Positions 33,575 through 42,783 of a stretch of 64,000 nt of DNA are shown in pieces. The position numbers and the translations under genes are program-made. Source of the DNA: Marinilongibacter aquaticus (GTDB lineage: Bacteria > Bacteroidota > Bacteroidia > Cytophagales > Spirosomataceae). Each line of letters begins with the position of its first letter. The first letter of the stretch is position 1. The stretch is taken from the NCBI RefSeq assembly GCF_020149935.1, contig NZ_CP083757.1:4571933-4635932 (forward strand). The letters run 5' to 3'. Below the pieces are notes generated by a model. The model ran no database searches and was not told the DNA's origin. It saw only the letters and a list, made by a program, of their open reading frames with translations.

Positions 33575-36500
33575 ATGTTTCAAAAGAAAGTGATAAAGTG
33601 GATTTTTATCAGTGCTTTAATTTTCGTTTACGCTTGTAAACCGAGCGTGAAACAATTCGAGAAAGTCAGCTCAGAAGATTCTGGGCTGACTTTCGTCAAT
33701 AAAATCACATCCACACCACAACTGAATGCATTTACTTCCACCAATTTTTACAACGGTGGAGGTGTAGCCTTGGCCGATTTCAATAACGACGGTTTGGAAG
33801 ATGTTTTCTTTACGTCGAATATGGAGAGAAGCAAACTCTTTTTGGCACAGGATCAAAAACTTCATTTTAAGGATTTTACAGCCGAATCGGGTTTGAAAAC
33901 TACAGGTTGGTGCAATGGCGTGGCCACGGTCGATATCAACCAAGACGGCTTGCTCGATATTTATATTTCCAAAGGCATTGTGCCCAATGAGGGCTACAAT
34001 AACCGCAATCAACTGTTTGTGAATAAAGGCATTGAAAACGGAGTGCCTGTATTTGAAGAAGAGGCTGAAAAATACGGTTTGGCCTTTGCGGGATACACCA
34101 CACAGACGGTTTTTCTCGATTACGACAAAGACGGTGATCTCGATGCTTTTTTGCTCAATACTTATCCAGTGGGCTCAAACCTTAATGGCATTCGGCCCAA
34201 AATGGACAATGGGCAAAGTCCATCAACAAACAAGCTTTTTAGAAACGAAGGGGAAGTTGCCGATGGGCAGTATTTCTTTGTCGATGTATCTGAAGAAGCG
34301 GGAATCGTACACGAAGGTTTGGGTTTGGGTGTGGCCGTTTCGGATTTCAACATGGACGGCTGGCCCGATATCTATTGTTCGAATGATTTTCAAAGCGACG
34401 ATAATTTTTACCTCAACAATGGCGACGGCACTTTTCGTTATTTGCACAAAGAGGTTTTGGCACACACTAGCAAATATGGCATGGGCGTTGATGTCGCCGA
34501 TTTAAACAACGATTCGTTTCCCGAAATTTTCCAATTGGATATGTTGCCGGAAGACAATTACCGTCAAAAAATGATGATTTCGGGCAGTGATTTTGAAAAG
34601 AAATTGCTCAGCACGTCACCCGCATTCAACTATTTGCCTCAATACAGCCGAAATACTTTGCAGCTCAACCAAAGCATGAGCAGCAAACCTCAATTCAGCG
34701 AAGTGGGACTGTGGGCTGGTGTAGCGAAAACAGACTGGAGCTGGGCTCCGCTTTTGGCGGATTTCGACAACAACGGTCACAAAGATATGTACATTACAAA
34801 TGGCTATCGCCGGAATGTGACGGACTTGGATTTCATCAAATTCAACCGCAGCATGTCTTCTTTTGGCTCGGCACAAAGCCGAAACGAGCAGATGATGCAG
34901 AAGCTGGATCAGGTGCCTGAAATAAAGCTCTCGAATTATGCTTTTCGTAATTCGGGCGAGTTTCCTTTTGAAAAGGTCAGTGAAAACTGGGGGCTTGACG
35001 AGCCCTCATATTCGAATGGGGCCGCGTATGCAGACCTCGACTTGGATGGCGATTTGGATTTGGTGGTCAATAACATTGACCAAGAAGCCTTTTTGTATGA
35101 AAATAAAAACGCCAATGGTTTTTATCTGAATGTGAAATTGAAGGGGCAAGTGCCCAATTTACAGGCTATTGGAGCAAAAGTGGCCGTTTTTCGAAATGGG
35201 CAGGGGCAGTTTTTGGAGAATTATCCGGTTCGGGCTTACCTCTCGGTGGTGAGTGAAAACTTACATTTCGGTTTTTCGACAGCAGGAAATGTGGACAGTC
35301 TTATCGTGACTTGGCCTGACGACGGGACGCAGAAACTGACCGATGTGCCTTTGGGGCAAAATTTGGTGATCGAGAAAGGCAGCTCATCCGCAAAAAAGTC
35401 TGCGTTTGTGAATGAGGGCCTATTTAGTCTATCAGAAGAAGTCCCGATTCGCTTTACGCATTCGGGAAATACGCAGCAAGATTTCAGTATTTCGCCCACT
35501 TTGCTCGAAATGCGGAATAAACTCGGCGGCAAAATGTGCCTCGCCGACCTGAATAGGGATGGATTGGAAGATGTGTTGATCGGAAAATTGCAACATGGCC
35601 AAAGTGAGTTGCATTTGTTTTATCAACGTGAAGCTGGAGAATTTGAAGAGAAGGTTTTGGTTCTTTCGGCTACTGCGGATATTCAATTTCTGGAGGCTGC
35701 GGACCTTACAGCCGATGGCTTTCCAGAGGTGGTTTTGGGTTTTGGCGAAAATGCTTCCTATGCACTTTCTAAACCGCAAATCTTGAGGAACAATCGTGGA
35801 GAATTTTCAGGTGAATTTGTGGAGTTGCCGGCGGCTATATCTTGTGTTTCGGGTGTATTGCACGATTTCGATCAAGATGGTGATGTCGACATGCTGTTGG
35901 GCGGCGATTGGCCCATTCGTTTTAGTCTTCAGGCGAGGACTTTGTTTTTCTTGGAAAATACAGGAAGTGCAGCTGTTTTTTTGTTTACCGAAAGGAGCGA
36001 TGAAATGCTGGCCGAGCTGAACCTTTCGGGTACGGTGCACGCCATGGACTTGTTTAAAGACGGCAAGCTGGCTTTGGCAGGGCAGGGGCAAGCCCCGACA
36101 ATTTTGGAATTCAATTCTGGGAAGTTTGTCAAAAGAGGGGAAATGCCGAAGCTGAAGGGGAAGTATTACAGTTTGAAATTGGCCGATTTTGACCTTGACG
36201 GAGATGAGGACATTCTTGTAGGAAACGGAGGAACAAACCGCTTGTTTCAAGCATCCGCCGATCAACCGATACGGATATACCGTGGAGATTTCAACAAGGA
36301 TAATTATGAAGACTGGCTTTGTACGTATTGGCAAGGAAATAAGGTGTTTCCCGTACAGGATTTGGGCACCATGGAAAAAATTTTTCCTGCCCTACGGCAA
36401 AGTTACGGCCGATACAGTGATTACGCGAAAGCCAGTTTCGATGAAGTTTTTGGCGATATTGTTGCCAACAACAGTTTTAAACAGGAGATCGAGACCATGT

Positions 36501-36859
36501 ATTCGTATATTTTAAAGAACGATGGCCCTGCCGGTTTCCAGCCTGTAGCTTTGCCCTATACGATAGACATGGGTCCGGTGATGGATTTTTTTGTGGATGA
36601 TTTCAATGCGGATGGCTTTCCAGATTTTGCAATTTCTGGAAATTATTTTGCCAATGATTCAAATCTAGGGCCAATGGATGCCAATGGTATTCAGCTTTTT
36701 TTGGGTGATGGCCAGTGTGGTTTTAAAGCTTTGGTGCCCTGCGAATCGGGTTTGTTTTCGAACCAAGAGGGGCGGAGTTTGAATGGATTAAATGTAGGGG
36801 GGAGGCCATATCTTTTGCAGAGCAATTACAATGGGAACCTTGTGTTTTGGCAAAGATGA
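33575..36859 (+). CDS. FG-GAP/VCBS and ASPIC/UnbV repeat lipoprotein
   Basis: A 1094-residue lipoprotein (signal ending FVYACKPS). It is built of FG-GAP/VCBS-type propeller repeats with calcium-binding-like D-x-D/N-x-D-G loops (ALADFNNDGLEDVFF, DYDKDGDLDAF, DFDLDGDEDILVG, DFNADGFPDFAIS) in at least two blocks, separated by an ASPIC/UnbV domain near 520-600 (IGAKVAVFRNGQGQ...GFSTAGNVDSLIVTWPDDG). Such proteins often accompany SusC/SusD in Bacteroidota and are thought to bind glycans or protein partners on the surface; no enzymatic activity is known for them with certainty. It is the third gene of the uptake operon. Confidence 0.85.
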   Translation: MFQKKVIKWIFISALIFVYACKPSVKQFEKVSSEDSGLTFVNKITSTPQLNAFTSTNFYNGGGVALADFNNDGLEDVFFTSNMERSKLFLAQDQKLHFKDFTAESGLKTTGWCNGVATVDINQDGLLDIYISKGIVPNEGYNNRNQLFVNKGIENGVPVFEEEAEKYGLAFAGYTTQTVFLDYDKDGDLDAFLLNTYPVGSNLNGIRPKMDNGQSPSTNKLFRNEGEVADGQYFFVDVSEEAGIVHEGLGLGVAVSDFNMDGWPDIYCSNDFQSDDNFYLNNGDGTFRYLHKEVLAHTSKYGMGVDVADLNNDSFPEIFQLDMLPEDNYRQKMMISGSDFEKKLLSTSPAFNYLPQYSRNTLQLNQSMSSKPQFSEVGLWAGVAKTDWSWAPLLADFDNNGHKDMYITNGYRRNVTDLDFIKFNRSMSSFGSAQSRNEQMMQKLDQVPEIKLSNYAFRNSGEFPFEKVSENWGLDEPSYSNGAAYADLDLDGDLDLVVNNIDQEAFLYENKNANGFYLNVKLKGQVPNLQAIGAKVAVFRNGQGQFLENYPVRAYLSVVSENLHFGFSTAGNVDSLIVTWPDDGTQKLTDVPLGQNLVIEKGSSSAKKSAFVNEGLFSLSEEVPIRFTHSGNTQQDFSISPTLLEMRNKLGGKMCLADLNRDGLEDVLIGKLQHGQSELHLFYQREAGEFEEKVLVLSATADIQFLEAADLTADGFPEVVLGFGENASYALSKPQILRNNRGEFSGEFVELPAAISCVSGVLHDFDQDGDVDMLLGGDWPIRFSLQARTLFFLENTGSAAVFLFTERSDEMLAELNLSGTVHAMDLFKDGKLALAGQGQAPTILEFNSGKFVKRGEMPKLKGKYYSLKLADFDLDGDEDILVGNGGTNRLFQASADQPIRIYRGDFNKDNYEDWLCTYWQGNKVFPVQDLGTMEKIFPALRQSYGRYSDYAKASFDEVFGDIVANNSFKQEIETMYSYILKNDGPAGFQPVALPYTIDMGPVMDFFVDDFNADGFPDFAISGNYFANDSNLGPMDANGIQLFLGDGQCGFKALVPCESGLFSNQEGRSLNGLNVGGRPYLLQSNYNGNLVFWQR

Positions 36860-36879
36860 TAAGAATCCATGAAGGCCCG

Positions 36880-36982
36880 CGGAGTCCCTGACGGAGACTC
36901 CGATAATGGGAAAATTCCTGACGGATAACCGCTTGACAAATTGATTTTCATTGTACGGTTTCGACTTCGCTCAGCCAGACAG
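36880..36982. repeat. Dispersed-repeat-like intergenic segment
   Basis: Between two convergent genes there is a hairpin CGGAGTC / GACTCCG (36880-36886 with 36896-36902) whose loop CCTGACGGA recurs as a direct copy at 36917-36925, then a segment GGTTTCGACTTCGCTCAGCC at 36957-36976. The latter resembles dispersed repeats I know from Bacteroidota genomes, whose false translation gives FDFAQPD peptides. No T tract makes the hairpin a terminator. Copy number elsewhere in the genome cannot be tested here. Confidence 0.45.
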
Positions 36983-37013
36983 TTCAATTTTATTTGAGCC
37001 TAGTCGGAAAGCC

Positions 37014-39707
37014 TTAATTCAATTCCATTTCAAACGTATAGGTGCCGGACCCCACGTTCAATTCATTTTCAACTGCCCCCATTTCTTTTTCACGAATGCT
37101 TTTGCTGCCTTCAGGGAAACGAACGGTGGCTTGGGTATTGACCGGTACTTTTATTTCCATTTTCATGATTTTGCCCTCGATCTGCCAGGCACTTTTTACT
37201 TTACCGTAGGGGCTCAAGATTTCGCCTTCGGCGTGGCTTAAGTCTCCTCCGGGTTTTGGAGCAATGAGGATGTGTTTGTAACCTGCCCCGCTTCCTTCGT
37301 CGGTATCGATTCCCGCTACATTGCGGTAAATCCAATCGCCTATGGCTCCGTATGCATAATGGTTGAAGGATGTCATGCCGGGATCTTGAAAAGTGCTGTC
37401 GGGCTTCATCGAGTCCCAACGTTCCCAAATGGTCGTGGCTCCATGTGTTTTGATCGGATACAGCCAAGAAGGGTAGCTGTCTTGCAAGAGCAATTTATAG
37501 GCCACTTCATTTTGACCGTATTGGGTCAAAACGGGATTCAAGAATGGTGTGCCCAAAAAACCTGTAGTCAGATGGTAACCGTAATTTTTGATGTTCTCAA
37601 CCAGACGTTTTACGGCTTGCTCTTTTAGGTTTTCGGGATAAAGGTCAAAAGCCAAAGAGAGAATGTAAGCGGTTTGGGTTTGCGAAATCAAACGGCCATT
37701 GGGTGTCATATACTCTTTTTGGAAAGCCGCTTTAATATCCGCCAAAGCTTGGGAATAGAACGCTTTATCTTCACTGTTTCCTAGAATTTGAGCCGTCTTG
37801 CTCATCAATTGAGCATTGTAAGCATAAAATGCCTGAGCCACCAAATGATTGTCGGTTACGGCAGAACGTATGCCCGATGGTCGACCGGATTCATTTTCAC
37901 GGTAACTCAACCAATCGGCAAACTGAAATCCCGTGTCCCAAAGACGATCGGCCGCGGCCGTTTCAACATAATTGAAATAGGCCTTCATGCTTGCATATTG
38001 ATCTTCTAATATTTTTCGATCGCCGTATACCGTATACATGTTGTAAGGAATGATGATGCTCGCATCCGACCAGCCTGCCGCTCCGATTTGAGCACCCAAA
38101 TCTTTGTTGCTTTGCAGTACATTCGGAATCACGAAAGGTACAGCACCATTGGGGAATTGATCGGTTGCAACATCTTTAAGCCATTTGGCAAAAAATGCGT
38201 TTACATCAAAGTTGTAGGCTGCTGTACGCGAAAAAACCTCGGCATCTCCGGTCCAACCCAACCTTTCGTCACGTTGCGGACAGTCGGTAGGTACGTCAAG
38301 GAAATTGCCCCTTTGGCCCCACTGAATGTTTTTCTGCAATTGGTTCACCAAAGGATTCGAACACGTAAAACTGCCCGTTTCCGGCATATCTGAATACAGG
38401 GCATGGGCCGTAAAATCATCTAAATTGATTTCGCTTTCATTTAAACCCGAGAGGGTGACATAACGAAAACCATAGAAAGTGAAGTGCGGCTCGAAATGAA
38501 ATTTACTTTGGCCATCAAGTATAAATGTACTGGTGGCTTTGGCTGTGCGGAGGTTGTCGAAATAAGGATTGCCGAATTTATCGGGCATTTCGAAATGATG
38601 AAGGCGAACGGTTTGACCCTTTTTGCCAGCCAGATCGGCAGAAACCCAACCGACCAAGTTTTGTCCGAAATCTAAAATTAAGTCGCCGTTTGGAGAACGG
38701 TATTTTCGAATCGGTTTAAAGGCCTCGTGTTTTTTGATTGCTTGGTTGATTGACGCATTCAAGTAGTCTTTCGGGTGCTCGAGTAAAGCGACTTTCGACC
38801 AGCCTGCGTCATTGAAATTTGGTGAAGACCAATCTGTTTGAACACGGGCGGCGTCTATGGTTTCACCATGGTAAATTTCGGAATAGAGAATTTCACTTGT
38901 GCTCGCCTTCCAAGAGCCATCCGATACCACTCTTTCGGTTTTCCCATTGGCATATTGAATCTCCAATTGAAGCAAAACCGCAGTTTTTTTTCCATAAAGA
39001 TTGGTTTTGTTTTCCCATGTCAAGGGCGTGCGGTACCATCCGCTACCCAAGCGTACACCTATCGCATTTTTTCCGGAAAGCAGAGCTTCGGTTACTTCGT
39101 ACGATTGATATTGAAGGTGTTTGTTGTAGCTTGTCCAACCGGGAGCCAAGTAGGCGTCGCCAATTCTTTGGCCATTGATTTCGACTTCATAAAGACCCAA
39201 AGCCGAAATATGCAATACCGCTCGGGCTATTTTCTTTTTGCTTTCAAAGGTTTTTCGGAGTAAGGGGCTGATCCCGTTTGCAGTATCGGCTGCAAGGCCA
39301 GACGAAATCCAATTGGCTTCCCACTCATTGGCTTGCAAGTAGGCTGTGGCAAAATGGCTAGTCGACCAATCCGATTGCTGATTGTGGTTATCGTAAGCTT
39401 TGACTTTCAAGTCGTAGTGCGAATTTGAGAGCAAAGGCTCTCCCGCATATTCCACAAAAAGCGATTGCTCTGAGTTTACTTTGCCGCTTTTCCAAACCTG
39501 CTTTTTCCCTTTCCACACTTCAATTTCATAGGCCGTTTGCAAGGTGTTTTTCTGTTCGCTGAGCAATTGCCAACTGAAACGAGGTTTGGGATTGTCGATG
39601 CCTTCGGGAGTATGCAGGCGATCAACTCGCAGGTGGTTTACTTGAAGCGATTGGCCAAAGGCCACAGCCGACAACAGGAAAGGTAAAAGGCTCAGTAATC
39701 TTTTCAT
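37014..39707 (-). CDS. GH78 alpha-L-rhamnosidase
   Basis: An 897-residue secreted enzyme (signal about 1-18, ending VAFGQ). Domain order fits GH78: an N-terminal fibronectin-like Bac_rhamnosid_N-type part (FSWQLLSEQKN...), beta-sandwich carbohydrate-binding domains (VRLGSGWYRTPLTW), an (alpha/alpha)6 barrel with the family motif DVPTDCPQRDERLGWTGDAE (near 450-470) that contains the catalytic acid region, and a C-terminal beta-sandwich. It removes terminal alpha-L-rhamnose from a polysaccharide or glycoside in the periplasm, supplying the rhamnose operon nearby. Its ATG lies about 18 nt after a strong stem-loop/T tract that follows the GH2 gene. Confidence 0.94.
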   Translation of the reverse strand: MKRLLSLLPFLLSAVAFGQSLQVNHLRVDRLHTPEGIDNPKPRFSWQLLSEQKNTLQTAYEIEVWKGKKQVWKSGKVNSEQSLFVEYAGEPLLSNSHYDLKVKAYDNHNQQSDWSTSHFATAYLQANEWEANWISSGLAADTANGISPLLRKTFESKKKIARAVLHISALGLYEVEINGQRIGDAYLAPGWTSYNKHLQYQSYEVTEALLSGKNAIGVRLGSGWYRTPLTWENKTNLYGKKTAVLLQLEIQYANGKTERVVSDGSWKASTSEILYSEIYHGETIDAARVQTDWSSPNFNDAGWSKVALLEHPKDYLNASINQAIKKHEAFKPIRKYRSPNGDLILDFGQNLVGWVSADLAGKKGQTVRLHHFEMPDKFGNPYFDNLRTAKATSTFILDGQSKFHFEPHFTFYGFRYVTLSGLNESEINLDDFTAHALYSDMPETGSFTCSNPLVNQLQKNIQWGQRGNFLDVPTDCPQRDERLGWTGDAEVFSRTAAYNFDVNAFFAKWLKDVATDQFPNGAVPFVIPNVLQSNKDLGAQIGAAGWSDASIIIPYNMYTVYGDRKILEDQYASMKAYFNYVETAAADRLWDTGFQFADWLSYRENESGRPSGIRSAVTDNHLVAQAFYAYNAQLMSKTAQILGNSEDKAFYSQALADIKAAFQKEYMTPNGRLISQTQTAYILSLAFDLYPENLKEQAVKRLVENIKNYGYHLTTGFLGTPFLNPVLTQYGQNEVAYKLLLQDSYPSWLYPIKTHGATTIWERWDSMKPDSTFQDPGMTSFNHYAYGAIGDWIYRNVAGIDTDEGSGAGYKHILIAPKPGGDLSHAEGEILSPYGKVKSAWQIEGKIMKMEIKVPVNTQATVRFPEGSKSIREKEMGAVENELNVGSGTYTFEMELN

Positions 39708-39722
39708 AGCGTTGGTTTAGGG

Positions 39723-39764
39723 GCAAAAGAAAACGACATTGCAGTTTTGATACTGCAATGTCGT
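39723..39764 (-). terminator. Terminator-like hairpin between GH2 and GH78 genes
   Basis: On the minus strand a perfect 12-bp stem ACGACATTGCAG / CTGCAATGTCGT (39733-39744 with 39753-39764, eight-base loop) is followed by TTTTCTTTTG. It lies 65 bp after the GH2 stop and the T tract ends about 18 nt before the GH78 ATG. There is hardly room for a promoter after it, so it may attenuate rather than fully end transcription. Confidence 0.75.
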
Positions 39765-39828
39765 CAATTTATTGGGGCAAACCATCCTGTACTATCTTGA
39801 ATGGTGCATAGTATATGGCTTCAAAATA

Positions 39829-42561
39829 CTATTTGCTCGAGAGGATCAAACTTGGATCGAAGGCATAACGGCCAGATTCCTTCCCGTATACGGCAAGACC
39901 CCCATTGCCTTTCACTTGCAATTTTACATTCAGTTGACCTTGTTTTTGCAAAGACTTGATTTGGCTTTTGCTCAATGGCACTTTGACCAAATAACCGTAG
40001 CTGCCGGCCTCGTCTAAATGATCGTCTTCTTTTTGATAGAACCAGCTCAAAATACCTCTGTGATCGGCTGGATCATCAGCGAGTTTTACATTTTTCACCG
40101 ATTGTCCGTTGATCAGAATGCTCACTTCCGATGGGAAAAGCGTTTCGTCGGTCATGGGGTAAGCATTTTTGTTTTGGCTAGGCTCTGCACGGGCACCGAG
40201 CATATAGTCTTTGTCGGCCAATTGATCCACGGTTTTGTCTTTGGCAAAGAGTTCTTTCGCTCCCAGCTCCAAAAGCAAATATCCCGATTTTGCTTTTTTT
40301 GTAGGCTTGCTGAAGGTGTAGGTGAATTGCCCTTTTCCAGCTCCATCGGCTTTCTTGCCTTCCATGGCCAACCAATTTTTCGAAGACCAGTCGGCAGCCG
40401 TAAAGGCATCGGGAGCGACAGAAAGCACTTCTACATTACCCGGAAGTTTGCTGCCGTCGACAATAAACGAATGGAAATTGTGATGATGTACTTTGCCATT
40501 TTGATCTTTCAAAATCAAAGAAAGTACAAACAGGCCGTCTTTGTCGGGCATAGGCACCTGAAGGCTTTCAAGTTGCTCCTGCATCCAAGGTTTATAGTTG
40601 ATGCTGCGGCTGTACGTTTCGCTTTGCCATTCTTCGCCCAATGAAGTGAGGCCGCGAAGGCTGTATTCTAAACTAAGGGTATTGCCCGGGATTTGTTCGT
40701 CTGTCATCGAAGAAAGAAACAGTGGAACTGTCGCCAGACTTCCTGCCTTCACTTTTTCTGTGATATCTTGTCCGGTAGAAAGGTAAATGAGCGAATGAAA
40801 ATCATTGTCTTTCATGCCCTGCACCAGTTCGTCTAGACCTGTGTATTTTTTGCTGCGGTCGAAACGCCAATAGCCATTCCACTCGTTGATCACATCGTGG
40901 TGCTCGGTGTAAAGCCATCCCGACATTTTTGGATATTTACGAAACACGTTCATCATACGGTGGTAGTCGTAGCTCCAGTCTACATCGCCTGTGCTGCCTT
41001 GGTATCCCCACACGTTTCCGCATTCAGAATTGAGCATGGGTTGCTTGCCTTGGGCAAAGCCTTTTTCAAAATCGAATGTGCTCCCGGGGTAATTGTTTTC
41101 GGTAAGATTGGCCATGAAATTTTCCCATTTGTATCCCGGCAAATATTGGTGCCAAGAGTAGAGGTCGGTTTCTGTATGACCGGCTCCACAGCAAATGGAA
41201 TTGTCTTCTACCAAACGCGTTTGGTCCAAAGACTTGGCCAAATAGTACATAGAAGCGACCCAAAGTTGCGTTTTGGGCAAATACTTGTTTTCTTCTTTGC
41301 CTGTTTCTGGGTTCTTTACAGCGGTACGCAAGCCCCAAGTTTCGTTGAAAACGATCCATGAAAAAATAGCGGGGTGATTGAAATCGCGTTTGATCATTTC
41401 GCGTAGGGTATACTCGGCAGCTTCCTGCATTTTTTCGTCGGGTTCGCCCCAAGAGTTGGGCAAGTCAGACATCACAAGAACACCGAGTTTATCTGCCCAA
41501 TACAGTTTTCTGGGAATATCCACTTTAATGTGTGTACGGATGCCGTTGAGTCCGATGCCCTTGGCAAGCAGAATTTCATTCTTCATGAATTCATCAGAAG
41601 GAAAAGTATAGAAACCCTCGGGATGATACGACTGATCCAATGTGAGTTGAAGGTAAACAGGCTTTTTGTTGATTGTCACGTATGGAATTTCTGTGCCGGG
41701 CAACAAGCCTGTAGAGATTTCGCGGAAACCGAAATAGGATTTCACGGCATCGTCATTGGCCTGCATTTGAACCGTATACAGATAAGGCTTGTCTAAATTC
41801 CATAATGTTGGATTCTTCAAAGTAACGATAGCTTCAAATTTGTCTTGTCCTGCGGGTATTTTGAAGCTATGGCTGCCCTGCTCGGCAATATCGATTTTGA
41901 AATCAGTGCTTTTGGAAAGGTCGCCTTTCAAGTTCAATTCCACTTTCAATTCATTCTTGTCGATATTGGGAATGAAGTGGGCATAATCGATTTCGGTTTT
42001 GCCTACAGCTTCCATGTAGATTGTTTGCCAAATGCCCCGGGCATTGCCGTATCCTTGCTTGCCGTAAAGAGTAAACATTCTTCTGGTGTCGTCTACACGC
42101 ACCACCAAATCTTGCTCTTGGCCGTATTTCAGAAAGGGTGTCAAGTCGAATGAAAAGGGCGTATATCCACCACGGTGCGAGCCCAAGAAATGGCCGTCGA
42201 GCCAAACGCTGGTTTCCCAATCCGAAGCTCCGATTGTCAGGTGAGTATTCTTGTTTTTCCAGCCGGCTGGTACGCTGATTTTACGCGTGTACCAAGCGAT
42301 GTCGGCTTTGTCTTCCACTTCAGAAAGTTTCGAACCCCACGGAAAGGGCACAAGTATTTTTTCGTCGTAAGTATTGGTTTTGTTTTGCCAATCCTGATCG
42401 ATGCCCACATTGTTTTTGTCGAATTTCAATTGCCAGTAGCCATTGAGATTGACCCAATTGTCGCGTTCGAAATCCGGTCTCGGATATTCCGGAAGAGGAA
42501 TCTCCTGAGCTTGAACGCTAAATGCGAGAAGAGAAAAAAGAAAGAAAAGGATTCTTTTCAT
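39829..42561 (-). CDS. GH2 family glycoside hydrolase
   Basis: A 910-residue secreted enzyme from the ATG at 42561 (MKRILFFLFSLLAFSVQAQ is the signal). It has the GH2 architecture: a sugar-binding jelly roll (NLNGYWQLKFDKN..., YTRKISVPAGW, WETSVWLDGHFLGSHRGGY), an immunoglobulin-like domain, and a TIM barrel with acid/base Glu407 in FSWIVFNETWGL and nucleophile Glu513 in PMLNSECGNVWG. A C-terminal region of about 300 residues is extra. Activity could be beta-galactosidase, beta-glucuronidase or another retaining beta-glycosidase; the NSECG nucleophile motif differs from classic LacZ. It is the first of two enzymes in a row and probably removes a beta-linked sugar from the same glycan as the rhamnosidase. 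Confidence 0.88.
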   Translation of the reverse strand: MKRILFFLFSLLAFSVQAQEIPLPEYPRPDFERDNWVNLNGYWQLKFDKNNVGIDQDWQNKTNTYDEKILVPFPWGSKLSEVEDKADIAWYTRKISVPAGWKNKNTHLTIGASDWETSVWLDGHFLGSHRGGYTPFSFDLTPFLKYGQEQDLVVRVDDTRRMFTLYGKQGYGNARGIWQTIYMEAVGKTEIDYAHFIPNIDKNELKVELNLKGDLSKSTDFKIDIAEQGSHSFKIPAGQDKFEAIVTLKNPTLWNLDKPYLYTVQMQANDDAVKSYFGFREISTGLLPGTEIPYVTINKKPVYLQLTLDQSYHPEGFYTFPSDEFMKNEILLAKGIGLNGIRTHIKVDIPRKLYWADKLGVLVMSDLPNSWGEPDEKMQEAAEYTLREMIKRDFNHPAIFSWIVFNETWGLRTAVKNPETGKEENKYLPKTQLWVASMYYLAKSLDQTRLVEDNSICCGAGHTETDLYSWHQYLPGYKWENFMANLTENNYPGSTFDFEKGFAQGKQPMLNSECGNVWGYQGSTGDVDWSYDYHRMMNVFRKYPKMSGWLYTEHHDVINEWNGYWRFDRSKKYTGLDELVQGMKDNDFHSLIYLSTGQDITEKVKAGSLATVPLFLSSMTDEQIPGNTLSLEYSLRGLTSLGEEWQSETYSRSINYKPWMQEQLESLQVPMPDKDGLFVLSLILKDQNGKVHHHNFHSFIVDGSKLPGNVEVLSVAPDAFTAADWSSKNWLAMEGKKADGAGKGQFTYTFSKPTKKAKSGYLLLELGAKELFAKDKTVDQLADKDYMLGARAEPSQNKNAYPMTDETLFPSEVSILINGQSVKNVKLADDPADHRGILSWFYQKEDDHLDEAGSYGYLVKVPLSKSQIKSLQKQGQLNVKLQVKGNGGLAVYGKESGRYAFDPSLILSSK

Positions 42562-42783
42562 AGATCTGGTTTTAAAGGTTTTGTACACAATTGATTTGTC
42601 GAAAATACAAGCTTATTGAAGAAATGGCCTAATGCACTCTTCGAATTGGCACAAAAGATGTGCATTTTGGGATGGAATGTGGCCTCTTTGCTAGAGGTTG
42701 AGCAATAGAGTATGTCTATACGTTTATGGCAAACGATATTTACGTAAATTCACAGTCAATAAAGAACCCTAAATAAGATCGAA

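Larger units (their letters stand above)
23523..42561. other. Predicted rhamnose-glycan utilisation locus
   Basis: The block contains cytoplasmic L-rhamnose catabolism (kinase, isomerase, aldolase/dehydrogenase), an outer-membrane SusC/SusD pair with an accessory FG-GAP/UnbV lipoprotein, a GH78 alpha-L-rhamnosidase and a GH2 enzyme. The simplest reading is capture of rhamnose-containing oligosaccharides, periplasmic removal of rhamnose and a beta-linked sugar, and cytoplasmic breakdown to dihydroxyacetone phosphate and lactate. A permease, mutarotase and dedicated regulator are not seen in the block. Confidence 0.65.

Noticed and set aside
36951..37241. 96-codon plus-strand ORF with GFDFAQPD
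   Set aside because: Most of it lies antisense to the GH78 gene and its start is in a dispersed-repeat-like sequence; such translations are known artefacts.
42562..42783. Consensus promoters in the GH2/amidohydrolase spacer
   Set aside because: Only partial -7 matches (such as TATTTTCG on the minus strand) without a properly spaced -33 element, so none was listed.
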